Source: Leptolinea sp964446955
Lineage (GTDB): Bacteria > Chloroflexota > Anaerolineae > Anaerolineales > Anaerolineaceae
Direction: 5' to 3'
DNA length: 64,000 nucleotides
Assembly (NCBI GenBank): GCA_964446955.1
Contig: CAYUQJ010000009.1
Location: forward strand, 47,924-111,923
The notes beneath the pieces are model-generated. The model saw only the letters and a program-made list of their open reading frames with translations, was not told the origin of the DNA and made no database searches. Numbering within the stretch: position 1 is the first letter of the stretch; each line of letters starts with the position of its first letter. Shown one piece after another: positions 25,697 through 35,344 of this stretch. The position numbers and the translations under genes are program-made.

Positions 25697-26050
25697 ATGA
25701 ATATCACGAATGCCCGGGATTTATTGGAACACAACCAGTCTGCCATCGTCTTCTTAACGCACGGACAAGATTTTTTTCTCGATGAAAATGGGGATGGCGA
25801 GACTGGCAGTTGGATATTGAACCCGGAACTCGTTAATAAGGTAAACCGGGTTATCGTCTACTTGCGGGATGATGACAAGAAAACCAATCGGGTTTTCCTG
25901 GGGGATTTTCACAGCCTGAGAAAAGGCAACCGTTCCCGCCGCTGGGTAGTACGGTTCAGCGGTATGATAGAGCTGGGTCTTACGCCAACTCACTGGTTGG
26001 ATTTTGGCAACGGAACTACTGCTCCGGTCAATTACATCGAACGCAGTTGA
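25697..26050 (+). CDS. Hypothetical protein
   Basis: The 117-aa soluble protein starts MNITNARDLLEHNQSAIVFLTHG and has the acidic loop LDENGDGETG and a basic patch LRKGNRSRRWVVRF. No family is recognised. AAAGGA (25681-25686) serves either TTG 25691 or ATG 25697; ATG is chosen. The DENGDG loop resembles a calcium-binding loop but is single and may be coincidence. It ends 8 bases from the convergent membrane protein gene. Confidence 0.6.
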   Translation: MNITNARDLLEHNQSAIVFLTHGQDFFLDENGDGETGSWILNPELVNKVNRVIVYLRDDDKKTNRVFLGDFHSLRKGNRSRRWVVRFSGMIELGLTPTHWLDFGNGTTAPVNYIERS

Positions 26051-26058
26051 ACCAGATA

Positions 26059-28350
26059 TTACGGCGTGGCTGTGAATAGGGCTGTATCGATCACATCACC
26101 ACTTTCCAGATCAAGAACAACAATATTCAACCCGGGACGATGGTAGGAATAATCACGGCCATTGATTGCTATCATCGCATCTTCCTCCCCGGACAGCCTT
26201 CCAGCACTGGTAATCGCCAGAGTTATGGGAAGAGGCGACCCTTGAATTTGATCGTCTTTGTCCATCACAAGTTCGATCTTTTCCTCCGCGTGATGCTCAT
26301 AAACCGTTTCACCATTTTCGCGAATACCAATATAACTCATCCCTCCGGGGGCTATACCCAGCCCCGAAACATCATCCATCGCGGAGAGGATCAACAGATT
26401 ATCGCTGTACCTTGCCAGGAAATCCTCCAATGACAGGCCTTCACAATTGGCTTTCGCGCCGGTGATGTTTACATAATCCTTTTCGGAGACCATTTTCATA
26501 AAACCCGGGGCAAGCACCCATTCTCCATCAATATATCCGAGAAAATCATGTCCGTTCTGGTATAGACCGCATACCTGCTGAAACAGGTCCTGACTTTTTA
26601 GGACGTACATTTCCTCTGACAACAACTTGCCGTTCATCAAATCCCGCATTTTCTTAGCGGCAGCCGGTTCAATCTCCGGACTGTAACGGGCATAGTAAGA
26701 GTAGTTGATCCGCAACCGATTATCCGCTGCGAATTCGGTCAACCGGGCCCAATTGTCCAGGTTAAGCGGCAGTATGACTACCGATTCATACATATTGGCG
26801 GCATCAACCCAGAAATCCGACCGCAGCGGGGTTTTCCGGCCCTGTGGTTCATCATATTCCCTGTGGAATCGTTCCAATTGAGGATAGACCTCTGCCAGCT
26901 GCAAACCAAACGCCGCCAGCAATAACACCGTCCCCATATAGTCTCGACGGGAAACCCGTCTTGCCTGGTTGATGGCAAAAATTAAGATCAGGTAGTAAAC
27001 CGGCCACAACATACGTTCGGTTCCTCTAAACACACCCCACAACCGCAACAAGGGTTCCGGTAAGTTGTATGAGAACAAAACATGTTGATTGAATGTGACC
27101 ACGTTACTCAGCGCAAACACAAACAGTACAGGTATGATCACCAGTAGTCCAGAATTCGCATACCAAATACGCTTGAGATCTTTTCGATCTTTAAGACCCA
27201 TCACCACCAAACCGATAATGACCAAAAGGATGATCCCCACGCCGAGGTAATTCACATTCATCGCGTACGTGCCCTCCGCCAGTGGAAGCGGTTGGAAGAA
27301 CCGTGACCATCCGGGAAGCGGATTAAAGAATGCGTTCAAGTTGGCTTTAAAGTATCCGAGGCCAGTGTTTGACATTTCAACCGAGGCGGTGAAAAACCCG
27401 ACAATCCACATAACCAAAACGGTCGAACCAAGGCTGATAACAATATCTCGGATGGCATTGATCCATTTCCGGTCGATCAAATACCGTTCCAGTAATGTAC
27501 CGATATGAATAACAAAGGTCATTACAAAGAAATATCCCTGAATGAGAACCGCCATACCATGCACCAGCGGCCATAGAGCATTCCACCGGGTTGTACGTTT
27601 GTTGAGAAAATACAGGTAAAGCGCGAACAAGACGATCCACTGTCCGGTCAGCGGTGTATAACGAAAAACACGGAACAATAGAATATCGGCAATACAAAAG
27701 AACAGTGGCGCGATCAAAGCAGGGACTTTACGTCCTGTTACTTCGTACAGAATCAGAGCGGAGAACATACCCTGCAGAAAAAAACAAAACAACGTCCAAA
27801 TACCAAAATACTGGAAGGTGGATGGCAGAAGGGAACTGATCAGCTTGAATGGAATGGCCAGCAGTGGAATGGAATCTGTGAAGCACATGCACGTCCCGGT
27901 CGGATAACCCAGGCTGCAGCTAAAACCGATCGGCCAGGTCCACGGGTCATTGCGGAAAAAAACCCAACCCAGGTAATGCTGGGCGTTATCACCCAGATTG
28001 AATAACCAGTCCACGCGGCCGGTATCCAGTGTGCCCGAACCATAGATCAGGTAGAAGATGAGCCCACCGGTCAACCCGCCAATTCCCGCGAGGTAAGCAG
28101 ATGGTTTGATCAGGCGGTCTTCAGAGGTGATGTAATTTACCCGAATCAGGACGAACAAACCAAAGCCAAAAATAATGGTAAAGAATGCGATGAGTGCCAT
28201 TTTTACCGGCAGACTTCGCACAGCAAAGGATGTTCCCCCGGCCAATAATGGTGTAAGGTCATCCTTGAATATCATAGCCAGGATGGCACCGGCAAACAGG
28301 GCAATGGCTACCTGAACCGGATGGATGGAATGGAAAAATCTTTTATGCAT
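26059..28350 (-). CDS. Large polytopic membrane protein (DUF6311-like)
   Basis: The 763-aa protein has about 12 membrane segments in the first 530 residues, then a ~230-aa extracytoplasmic domain. The stretch DNAQHYLGWVFFRNDPWTWPIG, GYPTG and FTDSIPLLAIPFKL resembles the DUF6311 family of GT-C like membrane glycosyltransferases; this is from memory of the pattern. A glycosyl transfer role at the outer face is inferred. The C-terminal domain is unassigned. It is monocistronic and divergent from the lipoprotein gene. Confidence 0.72.
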   Translation of the reverse strand: MHKRFFHSIHPVQVAIALFAGAILAMIFKDDLTPLLAGGTSFAVRSLPVKMALIAFFTIIFGFGLFVLIRVNYITSEDRLIKPSAYLAGIGGLTGGLIFYLIYGSGTLDTGRVDWLFNLGDNAQHYLGWVFFRNDPWTWPIGFSCSLGYPTGTCMCFTDSIPLLAIPFKLISSLLPSTFQYFGIWTLFCFFLQGMFSALILYEVTGRKVPALIAPLFFCIADILLFRVFRYTPLTGQWIVLFALYLYFLNKRTTRWNALWPLVHGMAVLIQGYFFVMTFVIHIGTLLERYLIDRKWINAIRDIVISLGSTVLVMWIVGFFTASVEMSNTGLGYFKANLNAFFNPLPGWSRFFQPLPLAEGTYAMNVNYLGVGIILLVIIGLVVMGLKDRKDLKRIWYANSGLLVIIPVLFVFALSNVVTFNQHVLFSYNLPEPLLRLWGVFRGTERMLWPVYYLILIFAINQARRVSRRDYMGTVLLLAAFGLQLAEVYPQLERFHREYDEPQGRKTPLRSDFWVDAANMYESVVILPLNLDNWARLTEFAADNRLRINYSYYARYSPEIEPAAAKKMRDLMNGKLLSEEMYVLKSQDLFQQVCGLYQNGHDFLGYIDGEWVLAPGFMKMVSEKDYVNITGAKANCEGLSLEDFLARYSDNLLILSAMDDVSGLGIAPGGMSYIGIRENGETVYEHHAEEKIELVMDKDDQIQGSPLPITLAITSAGRLSGEEDAMIAINGRDYSYHRPGLNIVVLDLESGDVIDTALFTATP

Positions 28351-28487
28351 ACTGCAATTTTACCCTTCACAGAAGCAGCTCAGGCAATTCTCCGCCGAGT
28401 TTGATAGAATACAGGAAGTTCAGAACATCCGATACGGAACACGGGAATCCTGAGGACCATTTTGACGGATTCTAAAGGAGGGTATTC

Positions 28488-29177
28488 ATGAGAACTCCCA
28501 GAAGCACGGCGTTTGTGATAGTGATGATCATGTCTGTCGCGTTAATGGCAGGAGGGTGTGCCAACGATCAAAACCAGGCGATCGCCCAGACCATGGCGGT
28601 TTTGACCCAGCAGGCTTTATCGCTGCCGGTGATCACCTTCACCCCGGAACCCACCTGGACCCCAACTGAAACGCTCGTACCTACGGAAACCCCAACCATC
28701 ACCCCAACACCGACGCCGGATTATACCGACTTTACCAAAGTCACCCCTGCGCCTGCTTCTGTCAACACGGCCATCTATCAGGGGGTAAACTTTAAATTCG
28801 TTAAGTATGAAGTCAACGCGATATCGAAACCAATGGACCCGAATTCGACCACCGGCACAGAGACCGAATACGACCGCGGCAAGCCAACCGCCAACCTGTA
28901 TTTTATGACCGATACCAGTGAGATGTACAGGACAGTGGTGAACACCAGCTCATTTGTGATCGTCACGTTTTCTGACGGGGAGACTATGACCATTTATGAG
29001 GGCTGGGAGAAAAATGGCGGCGCGCTTAAGGGCTTTTATGCCAGTGAAAAGGCCGACTCGGTCGGTGAAGTAGATTTTGCCTTTGGTATTCCGAAAGAAG
29101 GAATGGAGATCACGCAATTGAAGATCGCAGAAAACCGTGACGCGAAGGATAAAGCGGTAGTTTTATACCAGAAGTAG
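28488..29177 (+). CDS. Secreted lipoprotein with Pro/Thr-rich linker
   Basis: The 229-aa protein has a type II signal (hydrophobic 8-22, MAGGC, modified Cys24). A low-complexity linker rich in TPT/PTP/PTE repeats runs from about residue 62 to 84, then a beta-rich domain resembling an extracellular immunoglobulin-like fold. DUF4352-type telokin domains sit behind such linkers, but I cannot confirm this here. P/T linkers of this kind are frequent in Chloroflexota surface proteins. ATG 28488 has AAAGGAGG upstream. Function unknown. Confidence 0.82.
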   Translation: MRTPRSTAFVIVMIMSVALMAGGCANDQNQAIAQTMAVLTQQALSLPVITFTPEPTWTPTETLVPTETPTITPTPTPDYTDFTKVTPAPASVNTAIYQGVNFKFVKYEVNAISKPMDPNSTTGTETEYDRGKPTANLYFMTDTSEMYRTVVNTSSFVIVTFSDGETMTIYEGWEKNGGALKGFYASEKADSVGEVDFAFGIPKEGMEITQLKIAENRDAKDKAVVLYQK

Positions 29178-29186
29178 TGTTTTCTC

Positions 29187-29606
29187 TCAATTATCCCCAA
29201 AAAACTGAAAACACTTAACGCCTTTCGGACTTTTCCTATAGCATAAGATGTTTTCCTTCACCTCAAAAAACGAGTTGTAGGAAGCTTGGAATGGGATGTT
29301 TTTATTAAAGGCATATTTGAGCCAATTCCACCCAAGGCCACTTCTGCTTCGGTTTTTTCTAGAATTAATTACTGCTAATACGCAATACGCCTGATCTCCT
29401 CCAAGTATTCGACCGGAAAAGCTTAAGGTCACTTTGATCTGCAGTTCCTGTGTTGAATTCAACCCGCAATTATCATTACTATTCATTAAATAGATGGATA
29501 AATATAAAGTATGAGGTAGTATATTTTTTGGTTTTATTGAATGAACGTTACGCAACCATGTGTTTGAAAAACGAATATTAGAACTAATCGACTCTAATGG
29601 ACACAT
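29187..29606 (-). CDS. Doubtful 139-aa reading frame in an AT-rich gap
   Basis: This is the only sizeable frame in the 420-base gap before the esterase gene. The middle (QELQIKVTLSFSGRILGGDQAYCVLAVIN) has some beta-strand character, but there is no recognisable family and no clear Shine-Dalgarno. The ATG overlaps the upstream region of the divergent esterase. It could be a decayed or horizontally acquired gene, or noise. Confidence 0.25.
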   Translation of the reverse strand: MCPLESISSNIRFSNTWLRNVHSIKPKNILPHTLYLSIYLMNSNDNCGLNSTQELQIKVTLSFSGRILGGDQAYCVLAVINSRKNRSRSGLGWNWLKYAFNKNIPFQASYNSFFEVKENILCYRKSPKGVKCFQFFGDN

Positions 29607-29626
29607 CTCATGTATCAGAGGTGATG

Positions 29627-30604
29627 ATGAAAATCACAAATAAAATGATAAACCCTGAAATACGAAAAGTGGGTGTTGCTATTCGCACCTTGCTTCCGTT
29701 TTTTCGTGTTTCTACCTTTAAATTGTTAAACTGTTTTCGTGTATTTACGAAGGGCAAAGCCGGTAAAGGCATTCATTACGAACAGAGATTTATTCACCGA
29801 AATTCAGGTAACTCAAATCAGAATGAAATCCGCCTATGTATATACAGTCCTTTAAAATCAAAAAAGAATGTTCCGGGCATTTTGTGGATTCATGGGGGTG
29901 GTTACGCCTTTGGCATACCTGAGCAAGATGAAATATTCATAAGGAGATTTGTTCTTGAACATGGTTGTGTTGTTGTGGCGCCTGATTATTGTCTTTCCAC
30001 TGAAGCACCTTATCCAGCCGCCCTGAATGATTGTTACACTACGCTTTTATGGTTGAAAGAGAATGCCTCCGCTTACGGCATACGTTCAGATCAACTAATG
30101 GTCGGAGGGGAAAGTGCAGGTGGCGGGCTCACAGCAGCACTCGCGATTTATGCCAGAGACAAAGGTGAAGTCGCTATTGCCTTCCAAATGCCGCTTTATC
30201 CCATGCTTGATGACCGCATGATCACAGAATCCTCAAAGAATAATGATGCACCCGTATGGAACACGAAATCAAATGAAAATGGTTGGAAGCTCTATCTCGA
30301 CTCGCTCTACAATACAGAAAATGTACCGGTTTATGCGGCTCCCGCGCGTCTGAAGAATTTTACCAACCTCCCTCCTGCATTTACATTTATTGGCAGCATT
30401 GATCCATTTTATGATGAAACTGTTACATATTTTGAACAATTGAAAGCTGTCGGGATACCAGCGAATTATCAGGTATTTGAAGGTTGCTTCCATGCTTTTG
30501 ATATTCTTGCAATCAATTCAACTCCCGCAATTAAGGCATGGGCGTTACTCGAGGAAAACTTCCGTTTTGCAGTATCGCATTATTTTGCAAAGCAATTACA
30601 GTAG
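29627..30604 (+). CDS. Alpha/beta hydrolase, hormone-sensitive lipase family
   Basis: The protein is 325 aa. WIHGGGYAFG is the HGGG oxyanion motif; GGESAGGG holds the nucleophilic Ser (G-x-S-x-G); IDPFYDE carries the acid and EGCFHAFD the His. Family IV carboxylesterase, probably cytoplasmic, cleaving short-chain esters. ATG 29627 is chosen because AGAGG at 29617-29621 is 5 bases upstream; the 10-residue longer form from 29597 lacks a ribosome site. The gene is noticeably more AT-rich in third positions than its neighbours, hinting at transfer. Confidence 0.88.
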   Translation: MKITNKMINPEIRKVGVAIRTLLPFFRVSTFKLLNCFRVFTKGKAGKGIHYEQRFIHRNSGNSNQNEIRLCIYSPLKSKKNVPGILWIHGGGYAFGIPEQDEIFIRRFVLEHGCVVVAPDYCLSTEAPYPAALNDCYTTLLWLKENASAYGIRSDQLMVGGESAGGGLTAALAIYARDKGEVAIAFQMPLYPMLDDRMITESSKNNDAPVWNTKSNENGWKLYLDSLYNTENVPVYAAPARLKNFTNLPPAFTFIGSIDPFYDETVTYFEQLKAVGIPANYQVFEGCFHAFDILAINSTPAIKAWALLEENFRFAVSHYFAKQLQ

Positions 30605-30682
30605 AAATATTGATGATAAGAAAAAAGTTCAATATGCTTTTAGAAATAATTATGATTGTCAAATCAAGGACTGTTTATGCGT

Positions 30683-31567
30683 TTATCCCAAAAACAGGCC
30701 AACAGCGAGCAAGACCGGGGTGACAATGTTAATAATGACATTCTGACCCATGAATGGAATCAATCCGGCTGGATTATCCGCATTTTGGCTTACACCTTTA
30801 TAGATACGCCAGGCCAGAATTGAACTTAGAAGAGCTATCAAGCTGAGTACTGGCAACACCCCCAGCAATACCCCAATAACAATACCAAGGTAAGCCAATA
30901 CCAAAAACATACCATACAAATTACTGCTTGCCTTACGCCCAATTTTTATGGGGTAATGTTTCCGCCCAACAGTCATATCAGCTTCTACATCAGGGAATTG
31001 ATTCAGTAATAATAAATTACTGACCAGGAAAGTAGGGGTAAGCGAAGCCATAAAAGATGACCAGGTATATGTACCTGTCAAAGCAAAATGAGTTCCCATA
31101 ACCATTAAAATCCCAAATCCCAATCCGGGTGCGACCAGACTTAATACCGGGTTGTAAACCCACCAAATTGTATACGTAACAATCAGCAGCAAGCCAAAAA
31201 CACCTAAAGGCAGCAACTGCCAGCCTTGCAACCAGACAAAATATCCACCGATCGCAGCGGCTATTACCAGTGTAATTACTGAAAGAAGCAAAGCAGATCT
31301 TTCCAACTCAGGATGAGAGGGTAAAGTACCACTGCCGCCGCTAAAAGGGGTTTTTTGAGTCCGGGCATCCAACCCGCTTTTGAAGTCAAAATATTCATTG
31401 AACGCATTTACGCTGATGTGCGCTAATACCGCGCCGACAAGCACCCAAAAAACATGCGGAAAATTCAACTGTTGTGTCTGCCAATAAGCCGTTCCAACAC
31501 CGACAGCAACACAGGCAGGGGTTAGTATAAGGAATGGGACCCGTATAGACCCTAATAGTGATTTCAC
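30683..31567 (-). CDS. UbiA family prenyltransferase (MenA-like)
   Basis: The 294-aa protein has eight or nine membrane segments. NAFNEYFDFKSGLDA is the first Asp-rich motif (N-x3-D-x3-D type) and FPDVEADMTVGRK the second (D-x3-D). It transfers a polyprenyl group to an aromatic acceptor. The FDFKSGLD form resembles 1,4-dihydroxy-2-naphthoate prenyltransferases of menaquinone synthesis, but other men genes are not nearby. The start appears to be GTG 31567 with GGAGG 12 bases ahead. It lies 171 bases after ilvE on the same strand. Confidence 0.86.
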   Translation of the reverse strand: MKSLLGSIRVPFLILTPACVAVGVGTAYWQTQQLNFPHVFWVLVGAVLAHISVNAFNEYFDFKSGLDARTQKTPFSGGSGTLPSHPELERSALLLSVITLVIAAAIGGYFVWLQGWQLLPLGVFGLLLIVTYTIWWVYNPVLSLVAPGLGFGILMVMGTHFALTGTYTWSSFMASLTPTFLVSNLLLLNQFPDVEADMTVGRKHYPIKIGRKASSNLYGMFLVLAYLGIVIGVLLGVLPVLSLIALLSSILAWRIYKGVSQNADNPAGLIPFMGQNVIINIVTPVLLAVGLFLG

Positions 31568-31616
31568 AATATTTAATAATCCTCCAAATGTAATGGTTTC
31601 TGGAGCCTAACTGCTT

Positions 31617-31669
31617 CCTTCACGATACTTCAAAGAAGGGGGAATGCCATCGTTGCGGCATCGTGAAGG
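31617..31669. repeat. 53-base inverted repeat with three-way-junction potential
   Basis: CCTTCACGAT (31617-31626) pairs perfectly with ATCGTGAAGG (31660-31669). Inside lie CTTC-AAA-GAAG (31628-31638) and GCC...GGC (31646-31659). It sits between ilvE and the UbiA gene, so it may end the ilv-leu transcript, act in the ubiA leader or be a palindromic repeat. No long T tract follows on either strand. Confidence 0.6.
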
Positions 31670-31738
31670 AATACACCACTATTATTTAGATCTTTTCAGT
31701 AGATTAATCGCAATCCCGAATACCTATCCGAAATTTAA

Positions 31739-32659
31739 TTATCCCACGTAATCCAACCACTGCTCCGAAAGCAAATGTTCACCGCGGATTACCTTATGGA
31801 ACTCAGCCTGGATCTGCCGGGTGATGGGACCCATTTTGCCGGAACCAATGACCCGTCCATCAATCTCAGAGACGGGTGTCAATTCAGCTGCCGTACCGCA
31901 TACAAAAACCTCATCGGCAATATACAGCTGGTCACGCCCAACCATTGTCTCTGTAACCGTATATCCCAGCCCCTTGATAAGGGTGATGAGCGAATCGCGG
32001 GTGATCCCTTCCAGTGTATCGGCGGTAATGGGCGAATAAACAGCCCCCTTACGCACGAGGAAGATATTCTCGCCTGTGCATTCGGCCACATATCCCTGCG
32101 GGTCCAGCATGATGGCTTCGTCAAACCCGAAACGGATCGATTCTGTCTTGGCCAGAATACTATTGGCATAGTTCCCGGTCACCTTGGCTTTGGTCATGGT
32201 GACATTCGGGTGGTGGCGGGTAAAGGAAGACACATTGGCCTTAAGGCCATTCTCGATTTTTTCCTGCCCCAGGTAGGCGCCCATTTCCCATACGCCAATT
32301 CCCACCGCGGCTTTACCATCATCCAGATTCAATGAGGGGAATGGGCTGGTGAGATAGAGCAAAGGCCGGATGTAACAGGATGAATACCCGTTGGCCTTGA
32401 TCACCTCTTTCGTCGCGGTACAGAGCTCTTCCGAGGTGAACGGGAACTCACGCACTCCCAGAATTCTCGCGGAGTTGATCAGGCGGTCCATGTGTTCTTT
32501 CAGGCGAAACACAGCCGGCCCTTTCGCCGTTGAATAGCAGCGGATACCCTCAAAAACACCGGCACCATAATGCAGGGTTGTATTGAAGAACGGGACGGTT
32601 GCCTTTTCGGTTTCCACCAGTTCCCCATTCATCCATACGAATTTTGGATGGGAAGCCAT
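31739..32659 (-). CDS. ilvE: Branched-chain amino acid aminotransferase
   Basis: The 306-aa fold-type IV PLP enzyme has YGAGVFEGIRCY near residue 32. The PLP Lys is in MTKAKVTGNYANSILAK (residue about 158), followed by EAIMLDPQGYVAECTGENIFLVRKG and a C-terminal GTAAELTPVSEIDGR. It makes leucine, isoleucine and valine from their 2-keto acids with glutamate. It is the last gene of the operon. ATG 32659 has GGAGG. The operon ends with this gene; the next 80 bases show no terminator. Confidence 0.95.
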   Translation of the reverse strand: MASHPKFVWMNGELVETEKATVPFFNTTLHYGAGVFEGIRCYSTAKGPAVFRLKEHMDRLINSARILGVREFPFTSEELCTATKEVIKANGYSSCYIRPLLYLTSPFPSLNLDDGKAAVGIGVWEMGAYLGQEKIENGLKANVSSFTRHHPNVTMTKAKVTGNYANSILAKTESIRFGFDEAIMLDPQGYVAECTGENIFLVRKGAVYSPITADTLEGITRDSLITLIKGLGYTVTETMVGRDQLYIADEVFVCGTAAELTPVSEIDGRVIGSGKMGPITRQIQAEFHKVIRGEHLLSEQWLDYVG

Positions 32660-32682
32660 ACGTGTTCCTCCAGAATACTATG

Positions 32683-33741
32683 CTACAAATTTGCCAGAAT
32701 GGTCTCCGTCACGTCGGACGTTGTGGCTGTCCCGCCGAGATCAGCCGTCAGACGACCACCCGCAATGGTCTTATCAACGGCAGCTTCCATTGCCGCGGCT
32801 TCTTTTTCCAACTTCAAGGAATACCGCAGCATGAATGCCGAACTTAAAACAGTGCCAACCGGGTTGGCGATGCCCTTACCGGCAATATCCGGTGCGGATC
32901 CGTGGATCGGTTCATACAATCCGGGACCGCCGCTGCCCAGCGAGGCAGAAGGCAACAACCCCATGGAACCGGAAAGTACAGCAGCTTCATCCGTAAGGAT
33001 ATCGCCAAACATATTCTCGGTCACCACAACGTCAAACTCTGACGGGTGTGAAACAAGCCGCATGGAGGCAGTATCCACCAGCATATTCTCAAGCTGGATA
33101 TCCGGATACCCTGCTGCGACTTCAGCCGTAACCTGGCGCCACAGACGTGAGGATTCCAGTACATTGGCTTTGTCAACAGATGTAACTTTCTTACGCCTTC
33201 CCCGCGCCAATTGAAAAGCCATATCTACGATCCGACGGATCTCGTCGTCAAAATATGCCATGGTATCGACGGCTCGCGTTCGGCCATCCACCTGTTCCCG
33301 CCCCTTTGGTTCACCGAAGTACAAACCACCGGTCAATTCACGCACCACCATCATATCAACCCCGACCAGTTTTTCCGGCCGGAGAGGAGACGCGTCCACC
33401 AGGTTCGGGTAAACTTTCACCGGGCGAAGATTGGCAAATACGGCCAGCCCTTTTCGCAGAGCGAGCAGACCCTTCTCCGGACGCTCTTTTGCTGTGGGGT
33501 CATCCCATTTGGGTCCACCGACCGCCCCCAGAAGCACGGCATCTGCCGCCTGGCAGGCTTTCAACGTCTCATCGGTGAGAGATTTTCCAGAGGCATCGAT
33601 CGAGCAACCACCGATCAAGTGTTCAGAAAATGAAAATTGATGTCCAAATCTGGTTTCTACGGCTTTAAGAACCTTGACCGCCGCGGCAACGACTTCGGGA
33701 CCGATCCCGTCGCCGGGCAGCAGGACTATATTGGCTTGCAT
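32683..33741 (-). CDS. leuB: 3-isopropylmalate dehydrogenase
   Basis: The 352-aa protein has LLPGDGIGPEVVAAAVKVL, LLGAVGGPKWD, REL-T-GGLYFGEPKGR and the metal-binding DTASMRLV. NMFGDILTDEAAVLSGSMGLLPSAS then GLYEPIHGSAPDIAGKGIANP cover the NAD and substrate sites. It oxidises 3-isopropylmalate, and in the citramalate route 3-methylmalate, to the keto acid. It is separated from cimA by three bases and so is translationally linked. Confidence 0.96.
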   Translation of the reverse strand: MQANIVLLPGDGIGPEVVAAAVKVLKAVETRFGHQFSFSEHLIGGCSIDASGKSLTDETLKACQAADAVLLGAVGGPKWDDPTAKERPEKGLLALRKGLAVFANLRPVKVYPNLVDASPLRPEKLVGVDMMVVRELTGGLYFGEPKGREQVDGRTRAVDTMAYFDDEIRRIVDMAFQLARGRRKKVTSVDKANVLESSRLWRQVTAEVAAGYPDIQLENMLVDTASMRLVSHPSEFDVVVTENMFGDILTDEAAVLSGSMGLLPSASLGSGGPGLYEPIHGSAPDIAGKGIANPVGTVLSSAFMLRYSLKLEKEAAAMEAAVDKTIAGGRLTADLGGTATTSDVTETILANL

Positions 33742-33744
33742 GAG

Positions 33745-35334
33745 CTAGATTCCTTCCATGACTGGGGTGAGTTCTGTGATCGGATGGACAACCGTCAGGC
33801 CATAATCGAATGAATCGACCAGCGCCTGCCAGCTTGCATCAATGATGTTCGTGCCGGCACCAACGGTATTCCAGGTCTTAATATCATTTTGGGTCTCAAT
33901 GAGTACCCGCGTTGTGGCACTGGTGCCACTCTTTCCATCAAGGATACGGACTTTGTAATCGGACAAATGGAAACTCTCGATAGCCGGATAATGTTTGATC
34001 AGAGCTTTTCGAAGCGCCAGATCAAGCGCGTTGACCGGACCATTACCTTCCGCTGCAGTATGAACGATTTCGCCATCCACCATCACCTTGACCGTTGCTT
34101 CAGCCAGCATCCCGCGTCCCTGACGGTGTTCAACTTCGGCTGAAAAATCGATGAGTTCAAACGGGGACTTGTAATCTTTTTCCATACGTTTGAAGAGCAT
34201 GACCACAGAGGCTTCCGCCGCTTCAAATGAAAAGCCTTTGGATTCCAGTTCTTTGACTGTCTTCAATACTTCGGCTGCCTGGTTTTCATTCTGCAGGGTG
34301 ATTCCATATTCTTCCGCTTTACTCACCAGGTTACCGCGGCCGGAAAGCTCAGACACAATGACTTCCATGCGATTTCCAACCAATTCCGGATCAATATGTT
34401 GATACGACTGGCTAGTCCTGCGCATAGCCGCCACGTGGATTCCGCCTTTGTGCGCGAAAGCCGCGCGTCCCACATAGGCCAGGTGTTCATCGGGTGCCAG
34501 ATTGGCAACCTCTGACACATAGTGAGAGAGCTCAAACAAATTCTTCAATTGACCATCAGGCAAGGATCGCAATCCCATCTTTAATTCAAGGTTGGGAATG
34601 ATGGAGCATAGATTGGCATTGCCACAACGTTCTCCGTACCCGTTGATCGTTCCCTGTACCTGTATACAACCCTCTCGGACAGCAGCCAATGAATTGGACA
34701 CGGCACATTCACCATCGTTATGAGCATGAATGCCCAGTGGCGCGTTGACCTTCTGCCGGACCTGCCGGACAATCTCTGTTACTTCCCACGGCATGGCACC
34801 GCCATTGGTTTCGCATAACACCAGGTTTTCCGCTCCCCCGCGCATAGCCGCTTTCAAGGTTTCGATGGAATAATCCGGATCCAGTTTGTAGCCGTCAAAG
34901 AAGTGTTCCGCGTCATAGATGACAGCACGTCCCTGTCCAACAAGGTAGGCAATACTCTGCTCAATAATGCGAAGGTTGTTCTCCAGTGTGGTGCGCAGCA
35001 CATCTGTGACATGCATAACCGAAGTTTTTCCCACAACGGTACAGTACGGGGTTTCCGCTTCCAACAACGCGCGTATATTCCCATCTTCCTCCGGCTGCTT
35101 GTTGGCCGCGCAGGTGCTTCCAAAAGCGGCGATCTTCGCGTGGTTCCAGGTCATCTTTGCCGCCCGTTCGAAAAATTCCACATCCTTCGGATTGGAGCCC
35201 GGCCAACCGCCTTCAATGAAAGCGATCCCCAGATCATCCAACCGATGGGCAATATTTATTTTGTCGTTAACAGACAGGGATATATCTTTCCTTTGCGTTC
35301 CGTCTCGCAGGGTGGTGTCATAGATCTGGATCAT
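33745..35334 (-). CDS. cimA: (R)-citramalate synthase
   Basis: The 529-aa DRE-TIM enzyme starts IYDTTLRDGTQRKDISLSV. IEGGWPGSNPKD and DAEHFFDGYKLDP are CimA rather than LeuA features, and HAHNDGECAVSNSLAAV holds the metal His pair. The C-terminal third is the LeuA-dimer-type allosteric domain. It condenses pyruvate and acetyl-CoA to citramalate, which LeuCD and LeuB convert to 2-oxobutyrate for isoleucine. No threonine deaminase gene is in the operon, consistent with this route. It lies 10 bases after leuD. Confidence 0.94.
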   Translation of the reverse strand: MIQIYDTTLRDGTQRKDISLSVNDKINIAHRLDDLGIAFIEGGWPGSNPKDVEFFERAAKMTWNHAKIAAFGSTCAANKQPEEDGNIRALLEAETPYCTVVGKTSVMHVTDVLRTTLENNLRIIEQSIAYLVGQGRAVIYDAEHFFDGYKLDPDYSIETLKAAMRGGAENLVLCETNGGAMPWEVTEIVRQVRQKVNAPLGIHAHNDGECAVSNSLAAVREGCIQVQGTINGYGERCGNANLCSIIPNLELKMGLRSLPDGQLKNLFELSHYVSEVANLAPDEHLAYVGRAAFAHKGGIHVAAMRRTSQSYQHIDPELVGNRMEVIVSELSGRGNLVSKAEEYGITLQNENQAAEVLKTVKELESKGFSFEAAEASVVMLFKRMEKDYKSPFELIDFSAEVEHRQGRGMLAEATVKVMVDGEIVHTAAEGNGPVNALDLALRKALIKHYPAIESFHLSDYKVRILDGKSGTSATTRVLIETQNDIKTWNTVGAGTNIIDASWQALVDSFDYGLTVVHPITELTPVMEGI

Positions 35335-35344
35335 TTGGTCCGCC

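Noticed and set aside
28670..28740. Short tandem repeat DNA in the lipoprotein gene
   Set aside because: It only reflects the coding Pro/Thr-rich linker.
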